Part shown: piece by piece, positions 29,301 to 37,189 of the stretch
How positions within the stretch are numbered: position 1 is the stretch's first letter
Layout: every line of letters starts with the position of its first letter
Source: an uncultured Pseudomonadota bacterium
GTDB lineage: Bacteria > Pseudomonadota > Alphaproteobacteria > RF32 > CAG-239
NCBI GenBank assembly: GCA_902799835.1
Contig: CADCCF010000002.1
Span: forward strand, 195,338 to 259,337
DNA: 64,000 nt
Direction of reading: 5' to 3'
Program-made: the position numbers and the translations under genes
The notes under the pieces: model-generated
The model's input: only the letters and a program-made list of their open reading frames with translations
The model's database searches: none
Told to the model about the DNA's origin: nothing

Positions 29301-30083
29301 GGTGGCGTTGACATTGATAGGAATAATCCATGGAATTCAATAGTTAAAGCCAGCGGCACATGGAAGGAGGAAGGAGTAAATACTGACAATGTATCGGTTG
29401 GTACGGTTCGTATGACTGCTCAAATGTGGCATGAAGCTCTGAACGGCAACTATGGTTCACATGCGGTTGCTCAGAATATTGATGCAGATCAATTAATAGC
29501 TCATGCTAACGATATTAAATTTTCTCGTAGTGAAAACGGACAAGACTACTATACTACCGGTATGAACGATAAAAGAGGCAATCCGGTTCGCTTTGCGGTT
29601 CCGACACCGGTGAGAGTTGATATGGATGCCGGTATTGATCCCAGCAACACAACCGGTGGTGGGCGTGAATACGCTTGCAACACATCGAATGGTGATCTGG
29701 TACTCATTAGTCTGAGAGATGGCAATGTTACGGTCAGTGATGGAAATGGTCAAAGCTTAGTTGTTGATCCTCGGGACAGAGCTCCTTTGACTGCGGCAAT
29801 TAATAATGATTTGGCAGATTTGCCGGAAAGTGATGCAAACAAAGGCGCAAAAATCAATTTGAATCCGGATCGCAATTCTCCGCAAGCCGCTTACGAGCAT
29901 TCTCGTTATCCTGATTTGGTTCCGTTTGGTGAACCACAGCCTGAGCCGCAAGATGCACCGCAAAATAATGAAAATCAGGGAGATGTTCATTATTATCCGG
30001 GACGTTATGTCACCGATGCTGCCAGAAGCAGTGCTCAGATGGATTTGGCTATGATGGTCAGAAATACCAGAGGAGGTAAATAA
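26319..30083 (+). CDS. Very large protein of unknown function with a short tandem repeat
   Basis: A 1254-residue protein from the ATG at 26319, which has AAGGGAG 9 bases upstream; a 45-residue longer frame from a TTG lacks such a site. The N-terminal ~400 residues are charged and helical. Hydrophobic segments lie near 418-455, 514-540 and 587-620, with basic stretches between them. There is no N-terminal signal peptide. A Pro/Glu/Thr-rich linker (about 630-675) follows. Residues 888-912 are five 5-residue units (HVDET, three HADET, HVDKT). The C-terminal half is acidic and Asn/Asp-rich. It is a single gene with its own terminator. I recognise no family; a membrane-associated or exported structural protein is a guess. 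Confidence 0.75.
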   Translation: MTSWTDDELNKMSIREIYSLWKEADDEQKQRLSDYMANRTEATTKTEDFKDVNGDFLGEYDLAAAIKMAYTDKKGVAPKEVLALVNTSIESVKADGGISSLQKILRMNALIEARDVLLSGVSGVSEQSKKNGRIVADNLKKKKADKLLPEEIKDFDDADNTGSLDNVDPDVVAQLRQEIAKLANFNKVDGKTIETNDNVLASVIGGLDNEHLFDNIKVKFKFAEGEQGKAGYVETSSDQAAHLEKVLKHNAALRATYDALADKEFYKKYQSYLAIKDKNSAQAKEMAQAIMGYFQDKIASNYERSLVLARITTLDSDLLENVKINRKTGRASYKEDDEQIAGIVSDVAKAVSDGKVIELNPHTVGMDTYDMELENAVVSQSLKTKNVFDKAKEKMKFFKTMKAGWKQTMKDGGWKRVFGRGFVNLGIFGVSAVAISTGSAALIVPGAVAYAGWTWVNAKMMPVYDHIKAKLRNGEKLSHKERRKYIKENWKANKAEVYAQTRFKKRSNFRVSEGAVVAGVAGVTSFVAGPLWSRIARQTFMLGGKSITLGLTAHAEKKSKEQYLEDGHRRLAQYKEIKALEGQKTQDIVTLGAVAAGAAYVDSGAAATVNNAVIGALGLGDELAALNNWLHGNKNTGNANRAGDETTTPVAEDATEQETPEVEKTPEQIEQETKEARWADNRAKLLQDAGDNHNFGTDPSQYDGYTLKMYNATGKFGTAQHNIWLQNFADGKIDSRPEWMSPMQYIRAYELLEAFGHDVAGHPDAEVMNAIRMELNCDDDYVPTPEMNKRIEEVLSKVVFENKSRLVIIQKGDCLVEYNEYGHMGYMDAQKCGYNEVVLDDGRVAITKSTLTTNRIEGMKVTHIDCDGKTVEVSKIVQVRPMPCDNQHVDETHADETHADETHADETHVDKTPAREPQNFAVAPSNDIHFESEIPGTADEVQIHSSKGDVLQISKPVATQSLEALHKDVADILRDSEDITVEQLQQINEMLGINGGVDIDRNNPWNSIVKASGTWKEEGVNTDNVSVGTVRMTAQMWHEALNGNYGSHAVAQNIDADQLIAHANDIKFSRSENGQDYYTTGMNDKRGNPVRFAVPTPVRVDMDAGIDPSNTTGGGREYACNTSNGDLVLISLRDGNVTVSDGNGQSLVVDPRDRAPLTAAINNDLADLPESDANKGAKINLNPDRNSPQAAYEHSRYPDLVPFGEPQPEPQDAPQNNENQGDVHYYPGRYVTDAARSSAQMDLAMMVRNTRGGK
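28980..29054 (+). repeat. Five tandem 15-bp coding repeats
   Basis: Five units in frame inside the 1254-residue gene. The three middle units are identical (CATGCTGATGAAACA) and the two outer units diverge. Identical codons suggest recent slippage-type expansion. Confidence 0.9.
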
Positions 30084-30098
30084 TCTGAAAGAAAACAA

Positions 30099-30127
30099 AA
30101 AAGGAGAGGAAATTCCTCTCCTTTTTT
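30099..30127 (+). terminator. Intrinsic terminator after the 1254-residue gene
   Basis: Stem GGAGAGGA/TCCTCTCC with a short AT loop, followed by six T. Confidence 0.9.
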
Positions 30128-30146
30128 ATAACTATTTTACAAAAAA

Positions 30147-30180
30147 AATGCCGCTTGCAAGCGGCATCAAATTTTTTTTT
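30147..30180. terminator. Bidirectional terminator
   Basis: Palindrome ATGCCGCTTG/CAAGCGGCAT with eight A on the left and nine T on the right. It serves the minus-strand HxlR gene and also works rightward. Confidence 0.85.
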
Positions 30181-30188
30181 AATTGCTA

Positions 30189-30530
30189 CTAACCTAAGGT
30201 TTCAATTCCCAACATCATGTTTTCACGATATTCAGCACCCCAAGCCGCCATCGATTCGATAACCGGTTGCAAGGCAAAACCGATAGCTGTCAAAGTGTAT
30301 TCTACTTTTGGGGGAATTTGTGCATAAACTTTGCGAATAACCAAACCTTTTTCTTCCAAAACCCGCAAATTAGAAGTCAAAACTTTCTGCGTAATGTCGC
30401 CCAATGATTTTTTCAGTTCACCAAAACGCTTAGTGCCTTCCATCAGGCTTTGAATAATTTGCATCTTCCAACGATCGCCGATTAATTTTACGGTCATTTC
30501 GGCTAAGTATTTCTGCACATCATCAATCAT
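30189..30530 (-). CDS. HxlR-family transcriptional regulator
   Basis: A 113-residue winged-helix regulator. Core family text is visible: LIGDRWKMQIIQSLMEGTKRFGELKKSLGDITQKVLTSNLRVLEEKGLV, then VEYTLTAIGFALQPVIESMAAWG. The ATG at 30530 has AAGGAG 8 bases before it; an 11-residue longer frame lacks this. It contains no cysteine, so it is not a thiol-switch member such as YodB or HypR. It is divergent from a FadL-like gene. The intergenic region has a palindrome, GTAAAGT-N4-ACTTTAC (30591-30608), that is a good candidate for its operator. Confidence 0.9.
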   Translation of the reverse strand: MIDDVQKYLAEMTVKLIGDRWKMQIIQSLMEGTKRFGELKKSLGDITQKVLTSNLRVLEEKGLVIRKVYAQIPPKVEYTLTAIGFALQPVIESMAAWGAEYRENMMLGIETLG

Positions 30531-30590
30531 ATAATATCTCCTTACATCACCTAAAATATTCATTGGTTACTTATAAGAAACTGTCGCACC

Positions 30591-30608
30591 GTAAAGTGCC
30601 TACTTTAC
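30591..30608. promoter_or_regulatory. Candidate HxlR operator palindrome
   Basis: GTAAAGT and ACTTTAC are separated by GCCT, between the divergent regulator and the fadL-like gene. A second, widely spaced inverted pair, ATTGGTTAC (30562-30570) and GTAACCAAT (30656-30664), brackets the same promoter region. Confidence 0.5.
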
Positions 30609-30679
30609 ACATCTAACTTCTTTTTGCTATAAAATGCAACAGAATTTTTGATTCTGTAACCAATAAAGGAAATAAATAG

Positions 30680-31888
30680 ATGAAAAAACTTATATTTGGC
30701 GCGTCTCTTTTAGCGCTCGGCTTGGCTAGCAATGCTCATGCTGCCGGTTATCAATTAAACGAATATTCAATTACCAACTTAGGTCGTGCTTTTGCCGGTG
30801 CCGGTATTATGGGCGATGATTATTCGGCTTTGGCTAACAACCCTGCCGGTATGACTTTGGTAAAACGTTCCGGTATGTCATTAGGTTTGGTTGAAGTTGA
30901 GGAATATTCACGAATTAAAGGTGAAGGACCTTTTACTGGTCAAAAGACCAAGATGCACTATGGTGTACCGCTACCATCAGCTTTTGGACAATGGAATGTT
31001 AATAACAAGTTGTTCTTAGGTGCCGGCTATTATGTTCCGTTCGGATTGTCAGCTAATCACAAAGCTAACAGCTTTGTTGCAACAGCTGGCGGAGGCAGAG
31101 GCCCACATAAATCTGAGTTAGAAGTTATGGATACCGCTTTGGCCGCTGCTTACAAGGTAACTGATAAGTTGTCTTTGGGTGCCACTTTGATTTATCGTTA
31201 TATTCATGGCAATATGACTTCTGGTCAAGGTATCAATGGTTATGACTTGGACGGTTGGACTTGGACCGGTAATTTTGGTGTTATGTATGAATTTTCACCG
31301 GATACCCGCGTTGGTTTGAGCTATCGTATGAAGAGCAAACAAACCGTTAAGGGCGATTTAACTTTAGGTAATTTCGTTTTTGATGATGGCCGTGCTTCGC
31401 CTGATTTACCATCCAGCATTATCTTGTCTGGTTTCCACAAACTCAATGATAAGTTAGGTTTGTCAGCTTCAGCCAGATGGACACATTGGGGCGTATTTAA
31501 GCACTTTATTATGACATCTCCGACAGCGGCGAATAGCGCTATACCGCAAGTAGCTGCGGCTGGTTATGTTGACCATCCCTATTTATACCGTGATTCATGG
31601 ACCATTTCGTTGGGTGCTGATGTTTATTTGAACGACAGATGGACATGGCGTTTTGGTACCGCTTATGATCAATCACCGGTTAAAAATGGTAATCATCGTT
31701 CCAACCGTATCCCCGATGTTAACCGCACATGGTTAACCACCGGTTTGAGCTATGAGGCCGATAATTGGCAAGTTGACTTAGGATATGCTCACTTGTTTAT
31801 GAACAAAGGTGTAGCACGCTTTGATGTTCCTGCTGAATACTCCAGCCACTCCAATATGTATGGCTTGAATGTTCAGTATAAGTTCTAA
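30680..31888 (+). CDS. OmpP1/FadL/TodX-family outer-membrane transport protein
   Basis: A 402-residue beta-barrel protein with a signal peptide (KKLIFGASLLALGLASNAHA). After cleavage the mature N-terminus AGYQLNEYSITNLGRAFAGAG and DDYSALANNPAGMTLVKRSG match the FadL family hatch region, including the NPAGM motif. Many alternating aromatic strands follow and it ends in NVQYKF, with the C-terminal phenylalanine of barrel assembly substrates. FadL proteins let hydrophobic compounds such as long-chain fatty acids cross the outer membrane. Regulation by the divergent HxlR protein is plausible. GGAAATAAATAG precedes the ATG. Confidence 0.93.
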   Translation: MKKLIFGASLLALGLASNAHAAGYQLNEYSITNLGRAFAGAGIMGDDYSALANNPAGMTLVKRSGMSLGLVEVEEYSRIKGEGPFTGQKTKMHYGVPLPSAFGQWNVNNKLFLGAGYYVPFGLSANHKANSFVATAGGGRGPHKSELEVMDTALAAAYKVTDKLSLGATLIYRYIHGNMTSGQGINGYDLDGWTWTGNFGVMYEFSPDTRVGLSYRMKSKQTVKGDLTLGNFVFDDGRASPDLPSSIILSGFHKLNDKLGLSASARWTHWGVFKHFIMTSPTAANSAIPQVAAAGYVDHPYLYRDSWTISLGADVYLNDRWTWRFGTAYDQSPVKNGNHRSNRIPDVNRTWLTTGLSYEADNWQVDLGYAHLFMNKGVARFDVPAEYSSHSNMYGLNVQYKF

Positions 31889-31907
31889 TTGAACCTCAAA
31901 ATTAAAA

Positions 31908-31937
31908 AAACTCTCCTTATCAAAGGGGAGTTTTTTT
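31908..31937 (+). terminator. Intrinsic terminator after the fadL-like gene
   Basis: Stem ACTCTCC/GGGGAGT (one G-U) with an 8-nt loop and seven T. Confidence 0.85.
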
Positions 31938-32069
31938 GTGTCTGTTAATATCTCGAAGGAAATAGTTAACTAACAAAAAAATATAGTTTAGAAATAAAAA
32001 TAAGGGGAAAACGGTCGAGACTGTAAAAAGGCTTGCCGTGTTGTTATGTTTGAATAGATTGGGGAATCT

Positions 32070-33689
32070 ATGAATAATATATTGCAATCAATCAGAAATA
32101 TGTCGCCGTCGAAAATTGCTTCTATTGCGGCGATAATGATTTTTTTAATCAGTTTCTTTGTTTATGTTATTGTGCAAATCGGCGCTAAAGAGTATTCAGT
32201 GCTCTATACCGATTTGGATTTGGAGGATGCCAAACAAATAACATCTCGTCTTGAAACCTTTAATGTGAAATATCAGTTAGCCAAAAATGGTACCGAAGTT
32301 TTGGTTCCCACCGATGAGGTTAATAAAATGCGTGTGGAGACGGCAGACATTGCAGTTTATTCCAAAGGATCCAATGTCGGTTATGAGGTATTTGATAAAT
32401 CTGATACTTTGGGCGCTACCAACTTTGTACAAAATGTTAACTTGCTTCGCGCTTTGGAAGGCGAACTGGCTCGCACGATTCGCACGGTTGATAACATTCG
32501 TTCGGCTCGGGTTCATTTGGTTATGCCTAAACGTGAGTTGTTCTCGCGCGATGTTCAAACCCCCAGTGCTTCGGTAGTTATTAAAACCAAAGAAGGCGCT
32601 TTGAGCTTGCAAAATATTCAATCTATTCAAAAGATTGTCGCTGCCGCCGTACCAAAGCTCGATGTTAAAAATGTGGCCATCGTCGATTCTAATGGTAATT
32701 TGTTGACTGAATTTAACGAAGAACAAAATGACATTGTTAAAAATGCCAACAAAGATAAAATGCGTATTGATCAAGAGCGCAAAATGGCTCAAAAAATTCA
32801 ACAGTTGTTGGAAAAAACTCTCGGGGCCGGCAAAGTTCAGGCTCAGGTAAATATTGAGATGGATTTTGATGAGATTGTAACTAATGAAGAAATTTATGAT
32901 CCGGACAGTCAGGTTGTTCGTTCAACCGCCACCATTTCCGAACAAGGAGTTTCTACCACTCAGGATGGTACAGTTACCGTAGCTCAAAATATTCCTAACG
33001 GGGATAGTCAGCTCAATTCTGAAGGTGTGCGCGATTCTTCATCTAAAATCGAAGAAACTATCAACTACGAAATTTCCAAAGTTATTCGAAACAAGGTCAA
33101 AAATACCGGAACTATTCGTCGTTTGACCGCTGCAGTATTGGTTGACGGCGTTTATGAAAATGATGCTGATGGTAATCAGGTCTATCGCAAACGTTCTGAC
33201 GAGGAAATGGAACAAATTGTTGCTTTGGTAAAATCGGCTGTCGGGTATGATGCCAATCGCGGTGATATGGTTGAGGTTGAGAATTTGCGTTTTGCTACCT
33301 TGGGTAATGCAGTTGCCGAAAAGGGTGAGATGATGTATCTCGGATTCACCAAGGCTGAGCTGATGCGTATTGCCGAAGGTTTGGGCGTAGCTATCGTGGC
33401 TATTTTGGTAATTTTGTTGGTAATTCGTCCGCTCATCAACAATGCTTTCGAAGTATCTTCCAACAACAGTGCCGAACGGCTCATTTCATCCGGCGATGCC
33501 GAAGACAATTTGTTGTTGTCTAACTTCCTTAGCGATAATTTTGATGAATCGGCTGAGGAATTGGTTAATATGAACAAAGTCGATGGCCGCATTAAAGTTT
33601 CATCGCTCAAAAAACTTAATAATACGGTTGAGAAAAATCCGGCTGCTGCCGTCAATGTAATTCGTTCATGGTTGTATAGTGATAATTAA
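32070..33689 (+). CDS. fliF: Flagellar MS-ring protein FliF
   Basis: FliF forms the inner-membrane MS ring on which the motor is built. The 539-residue protein has an N-terminal membrane helix (IASIAAIMIFLISFFVYVIV) and the periplasmic ring-building domains, with VLYTDLDLEDAKQITSRLE, NFVQNVNLLRALEGELARTI and RVHLVMPKRELFSRD. A second helix lies near residue 440 (GVAIVAILVILLVIRPLI). The C-terminal cytoplasmic tail (VNAVRSWL-like VNVIRSWLYSD) binds FliG. It opens the flagellar run and has GGGGAA upstream. fliG starts 11 bp after it. Confidence 0.96.
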   Translation: MNNILQSIRNMSPSKIASIAAIMIFLISFFVYVIVQIGAKEYSVLYTDLDLEDAKQITSRLETFNVKYQLAKNGTEVLVPTDEVNKMRVETADIAVYSKGSNVGYEVFDKSDTLGATNFVQNVNLLRALEGELARTIRTVDNIRSARVHLVMPKRELFSRDVQTPSASVVIKTKEGALSLQNIQSIQKIVAAAVPKLDVKNVAIVDSNGNLLTEFNEEQNDIVKNANKDKMRIDQERKMAQKIQQLLEKTLGAGKVQAQVNIEMDFDEIVTNEEIYDPDSQVVRSTATISEQGVSTTQDGTVTVAQNIPNGDSQLNSEGVRDSSSKIEETINYEISKVIRNKVKNTGTIRRLTAAVLVDGVYENDADGNQVYRKRSDEEMEQIVALVKSAVGYDANRGDMVEVENLRFATLGNAVAEKGEMMYLGFTKAELMRIAEGLGVAIVAILVILLVIRPLINNAFEVSSNNSAERLISSGDAEDNLLLSNFLSDNFDESAEELVNMNKVDGRIKVSSLKKLNNTVEKNPAAAVNVIRSWLYSDN

Positions 33690-33700
33690 GGAATAGCCTT

Positions 33701-34723
33701 ATGAAGCAAAATGTTATTGATGATTATAATCTTCTTTCCGGTCAGCAAAAAGCGGCTATCTTAGTTATGTCGCTTGATGAAGAGCGTTCATCAGCACTGT
33801 TTTCGTTAATGGATGAGGAGGAAATAAAAGAGCTTTCGGTCATAATGGTGTCTTTAGGCAAGGTTAATTCCAACATTATAGAACAACTTATAACGGAATT
33901 TAACGAAAAGCTGAATACCACCGGAGGTTTGGTCGGCACTTATGAAAGCACTGAGCGCTTGTTGGCTAAAACGCTGGATAAAGACAAAGTTAATGCGATT
34001 ATGGAAGAAATACGTGGTCCGGCCGGTCGTACAATGTGGGATAAGTTGGGCAATGTTAACGAGCATGTCTTGGCCAATTATCTCAAAAACGAATATCCGC
34101 AGACAATTGCTGTTATTCTTTCTAAAATTAAAGCTGAGCATGCCGCTAAAGTTATTGCTTTGTTCCCGGAGAACTTTGCCATGGAAATTGTTATGCGAAT
34201 GTTGCGTATGGATTCCGTGCAAAAAGACGTTATGGACAGTTTGGAAACCACATTACGTAAAGAATTTATGAGTACTTTGTCAAAATCTACTCGACGTGAT
34301 GCTCATGAACTGATTGCTGATATCTTTAACTCTCTTGATCGCAATACCGAAAATCGCTTTATGGAAGCTTTGGAAGAGCGTAATCGTGAAAGTGCTGAGC
34401 GTGTTAAGGCTTTGATGTTTACCTTTGAAGACCTCAATCGTATTGATTCACAAGGCATTCAAGTATTGTTGCGTAGCGTTGACAAAGATAAATTGGCAGT
34501 AGCTTTAAAGGGTGCTTCCGAGACCTTGAAAGAGCTGTTCTTCAATAATATGTCAACCCGTGCCGGAAAGATCATCAAAGAAGATATGGATGCAATGGGA
34601 CCGGTTAGAATGCGTGATGTTGAAGAAGCTCAGCAATACATTGTTACTACGGCCAAGGATTTGGCCAACCGCAATGAGATTGTGGTTTCTGAGGGTAAAG
34701 AAAGTGATGAGTTGGTATATTAG
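33701..34723 (+). CDS. fliG: Flagellar motor switch protein FliG
   Basis: FliG joins the MS ring to the C ring and contacts the stator for torque. The 340-residue length is normal. The N-terminal domain has GQQKAAILVMSLDEE; the middle domain carries the EHPQ-type motif as NEYPQTIAVILSKI with Tyr for His. The C-terminal torque helix includes DKDKLAVALKGASETLKELFFNNMSTRAGKIIKEDM, with its pattern of charged residues. It sits between fliF and fliH as in Caulobacter. Confidence 0.96.
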   Translation: MKQNVIDDYNLLSGQQKAAILVMSLDEERSSALFSLMDEEEIKELSVIMVSLGKVNSNIIEQLITEFNEKLNTTGGLVGTYESTERLLAKTLDKDKVNAIMEEIRGPAGRTMWDKLGNVNEHVLANYLKNEYPQTIAVILSKIKAEHAAKVIALFPENFAMEIVMRMLRMDSVQKDVMDSLETTLRKEFMSTLSKSTRRDAHELIADIFNSLDRNTENRFMEALEERNRESAERVKALMFTFEDLNRIDSQGIQVLLRSVDKDKLAVALKGASETLKELFFNNMSTRAGKIIKEDMDAMGPVRMRDVEEAQQYIVTTAKDLANRNEIVVSEGKESDELVY

Positions 34724-34740
34724 TCAAAGGCGTGAGTTAA

Positions 34741-35505
34741 GTGGCGGAATATCAAAAATATATGTTTGATAATTTTGTAATCGGAGGCGCTGCCCCAAAA
34801 GTTGCTCCTTCTGATGAACTGCCCGCTCCAACTGATGACAATATTGAGCAGGTAGCAGCGGAAGTTGTCGAACCGGTTGAAGAAGTCTCAGATGATGAGG
34901 ATATTTCAGCCACAGATTCTGAACCGGAGGAAGAATACACCAACAGTCCGATGTCAGAATTTATGTTCTCTCAGGATGATTTGGATGATGCTGTCGCCAA
35001 AGCCAAAGAAGAGGCTTATGCTCAAGGTTTGTTAGCTGCGCAAAACAGCGAGACCAATCGCCAAAACACATTATTAGAAGAAATTAAAAATCAATTATCA
35101 TTAGTTTTTGCTGATAGTCAGCAAGCAAGCGAAACACAAGAATTGAATGCTTTAAGATTTTTGGCTGCTGCTTTGCATAAATTGTTGCCCAGCCTAGAAA
35201 AGATTGACGGTATACCCGAGATAAAGCAATTTCTGGATGATAATTTTGCTCAACTAAGCTCGCAAAAGGCCTTGGCATTTTTCTTTCATCCCGACGCGGC
35301 AAAACAAGCTGCCCCATTGATTGAAAAACTGGCTGCGCACCATGATTTTGAAGGCAAAATATCAATTCACAAAGACGATAATTTAGGTCTTTCGGATTGT
35401 CGTATAGAGTGGAAGGACGGTTATGCTGAACGCAATACCGCCAAATTATTGGAAAAATTACAGGAATTATTGAATAACAATCAACAAGAGAGGGAAAATG
35501 GATAA
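34741..35505 (+). CDS. fliH: FliH-like flagellar export ATPase regulator
   Basis: A 254-residue acidic protein starting at GTG 34741; the gene order (fliF-fliG-this-fliN-flbD) matches the position of flbE/fliH in Caulobacter. The N-terminus has KYMFDNFVIGG, then a long acidic, disordered stretch (about 20-75). A helical region follows (DDAVAKAKEEAYAQGLLAAQ), and the C-terminal domain carries HHDFEGKISIHKDDNLGLSDCRIEWKDGYAERN, a typical FliH C-terminal pattern. It would control the FliI ATPase and dock it to the C ring. The end overlaps fliN by 8 bp. Confidence 0.85.
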   Translation: MAEYQKYMFDNFVIGGAAPKVAPSDELPAPTDDNIEQVAAEVVEPVEEVSDDEDISATDSEPEEEYTNSPMSEFMFSQDDLDDAVAKAKEEAYAQGLLAAQNSETNRQNTLLEEIKNQLSLVFADSQQASETQELNALRFLAAALHKLLPSLEKIDGIPEIKQFLDDNFAQLSSQKALAFFFHPDAAKQAAPLIEKLAAHHDFEGKISIHKDDNLGLSDCRIEWKDGYAERNTAKLLEKLQELLNNNQQERENG

Positions 35506-35854
35506 TCAATTGGATTTAGATGAATTGAGCGAAACATCTTCGATGGATGATGAGCCCATATTGCGTAAAGAAGTTGGAATGGACGATTTTGATATTCCGA
35601 CTTCGACATCTGATTTGGAAGCAGTTTACAACATTCCGGTCAAAGTATCGGCAGTTTTGGGCAAAACCAATATGAAAGTCAGCCAATTAATGAAATTGAA
35701 CAAAGGTGCGATTATTGAGCTTGATCGCAAAGTTGGTGAAGCTGTTGACATTTATGTCAACAATTCTTTGGTTGCACGTGGTGAGGTCGTTGTGGTTGAT
35801 GACAAACTTGGTATTACCATGACTGAAATTGTTAAATCTGTCAGCAAGGCTTAA
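35498..35854 (+). CDS. fliN: Flagellar motor switch protein FliN
   Basis: A 118-residue C-ring protein. The acidic N-terminal ~45 residues are followed by the SpoA domain: VYNIPVKVSAVLGKTNMKVSQLMKLNKGAIIELDRKVGEAVDIYVNNSLVARGEVVVVDDKLGI. Overlap with fliH indicates translational coupling. It forms the lower C ring with FliM; fliM is not in this window. Confidence 0.95.
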   Translation: MDNQLDLDELSETSSMDDEPILRKEVGMDDFDIPTSTSDLEAVYNIPVKVSAVLGKTNMKVSQLMKLNKGAIIELDRKVGEAVDIYVNNSLVARGEVVVVDDKLGITMTEIVKSVSKA

Positions 35855-35857
35855 ACC

Positions 35858-37180
35858 ATGGAATTATTGATTGTCGGAGCACTAAACGGTCAAATCGGAG
35901 CAGCCAGCAAGATTGCCATAGCCAAAGGCGGGCAAGTAACTTTGGCCGATTCGGTTGATAAGGCGCTTGATATAATGCGTTCCGGCAAAGCGATAGAATT
36001 GGTGATGATAGATGTTACCTTGGATGTTTACAAACTCATCTCATCATTAAACAACGAACGTATTAATGTTGCTGTTGTAGCTTGTGGCGTGGCAAATGAC
36101 ACATCACTGGCGGTTAAAGCAATCAAGGCCGGGGCAAAAGAGTATATCCCTCTACCTCCTGATCCCGACCTGATTGGCGCAGTTTTGGCGGCGGCAACTC
36201 GCGAAAATCACGCACTTATTTATGGCGATAAAAAGACCGAAGCAGTTTTAAAAATGGCTAAGCAAATAGCCCCATCTGATGCCAGTGTATTGCTTACCGG
36301 TTCTTCCGGCACCGGCAAGGAAATTTTCTCGCGTTTTATTCATGATAATTCCAAACGATCTTCTCGTCAGTTTGTAGCCGTAAACTGCGCTGCCATACCG
36401 GAAGCATTATTGGAATCCGAGTTGTTCGGTTATGAAAAAGGCGCTTTTACCGGAGCAGTTGCTCGCCGTATCGGCAAATTTGAAGAAGCTTCCGGTGGAA
36501 CATTGTTGCTTGATGAAATCTCGGAGATGGATATATCTTTGCAAGCCAAGTTGTTGCGTGCAATCCAAGAAAAAGAAATTGATCGATTGGGCGGTAAAGC
36601 TCCAATAAAGGTTGATACTCGTATTATTGCCACCTCCAATCGCAATTTGGAAGAATGTGTGCAAAACGGTACTTTTCGTCAGGACTTGTACTATCGTTTA
36701 AATGTTATTGCTCTTAATATTCCTGATCTGAAAGACCGTCCTGATGATATTATAGTTTTAGCCAAGCATTTTATCAAAAAATATTCTGAGGTGAACGAAT
36801 TGCCGATGCGTGACTTGTCGGCTAAGGCTTCTGAGTTGTTACTCAATTATCTGTGGCCGGGTAATGTTCGCGAATTGGAGAACACCATGCATCGAGCTGT
36901 ACTGATGGCAACCGGTGATGAGATTGATGAAAATGCAATTATTCTCAACAATCCCAACGCTGTAAAAACTCCGGCGCCAGCACAGGATAATGCTCCTTCA
37001 CAAGTTGGCCAGACAGTGGCAAACGTTGAGAGAAAATTGATTTTGGACACTTTGGAGAGCACTTCGTGGAACCGTACAACCGCTGCAATTTTGCTCGGTA
37101 TATCGATTCGCACTTTGCGCAACAAACTCAAACAATATCAGGAGGAGGGATATAATATCCCATCCTCAGCACAAGGATAG
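35858..37180 (+). CDS. flbD: Sigma-54-dependent flagellar transcription activator FlbD
   Basis: A 440-residue NtrC-type activator. The N-terminal receiver-like domain (1-115) keeps an aspartate at VMIDVTLD but lacks the usual acidic pair (LLIVGAL) and the conserved lysine region (AGAKEYIPLP), as known for FlbD proteins. The AAA+ domain has Walker A GSSGTGKE, the sigma-54 contact loop GAFTGA and the Walker B region GGTLLLDEISEM. The C-terminal Fis-type helix-turn-helix is NRTTAAILLGISIRTLRNKLKQY. It links completion of early basal-body parts to late flagellar gene transcription. The gene lies 4 bp after fliN, as in the Caulobacter fliF operon. Confidence 0.94.
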   Translation: MELLIVGALNGQIGAASKIAIAKGGQVTLADSVDKALDIMRSGKAIELVMIDVTLDVYKLISSLNNERINVAVVACGVANDTSLAVKAIKAGAKEYIPLPPDPDLIGAVLAAATRENHALIYGDKKTEAVLKMAKQIAPSDASVLLTGSSGTGKEIFSRFIHDNSKRSSRQFVAVNCAAIPEALLESELFGYEKGAFTGAVARRIGKFEEASGGTLLLDEISEMDISLQAKLLRAIQEKEIDRLGGKAPIKVDTRIIATSNRNLEECVQNGTFRQDLYYRLNVIALNIPDLKDRPDDIIVLAKHFIKKYSEVNELPMRDLSAKASELLLNYLWPGNVRELENTMHRAVLMATGDEIDENAIILNNPNAVKTPAPAQDNAPSQVGQTVANVERKLILDTLESTSWNRTTAAILLGISIRTLRNKLKQYQEEGYNIPSSAQG

Positions 37181-37189
37181 ACACAACCA

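Noticed and set aside
31939..32069. CtrA box upstream of fliF
   Set aside because: TTAA and GTTAAC elements occur, but none has the TTAA-N7-TTAA spacing.
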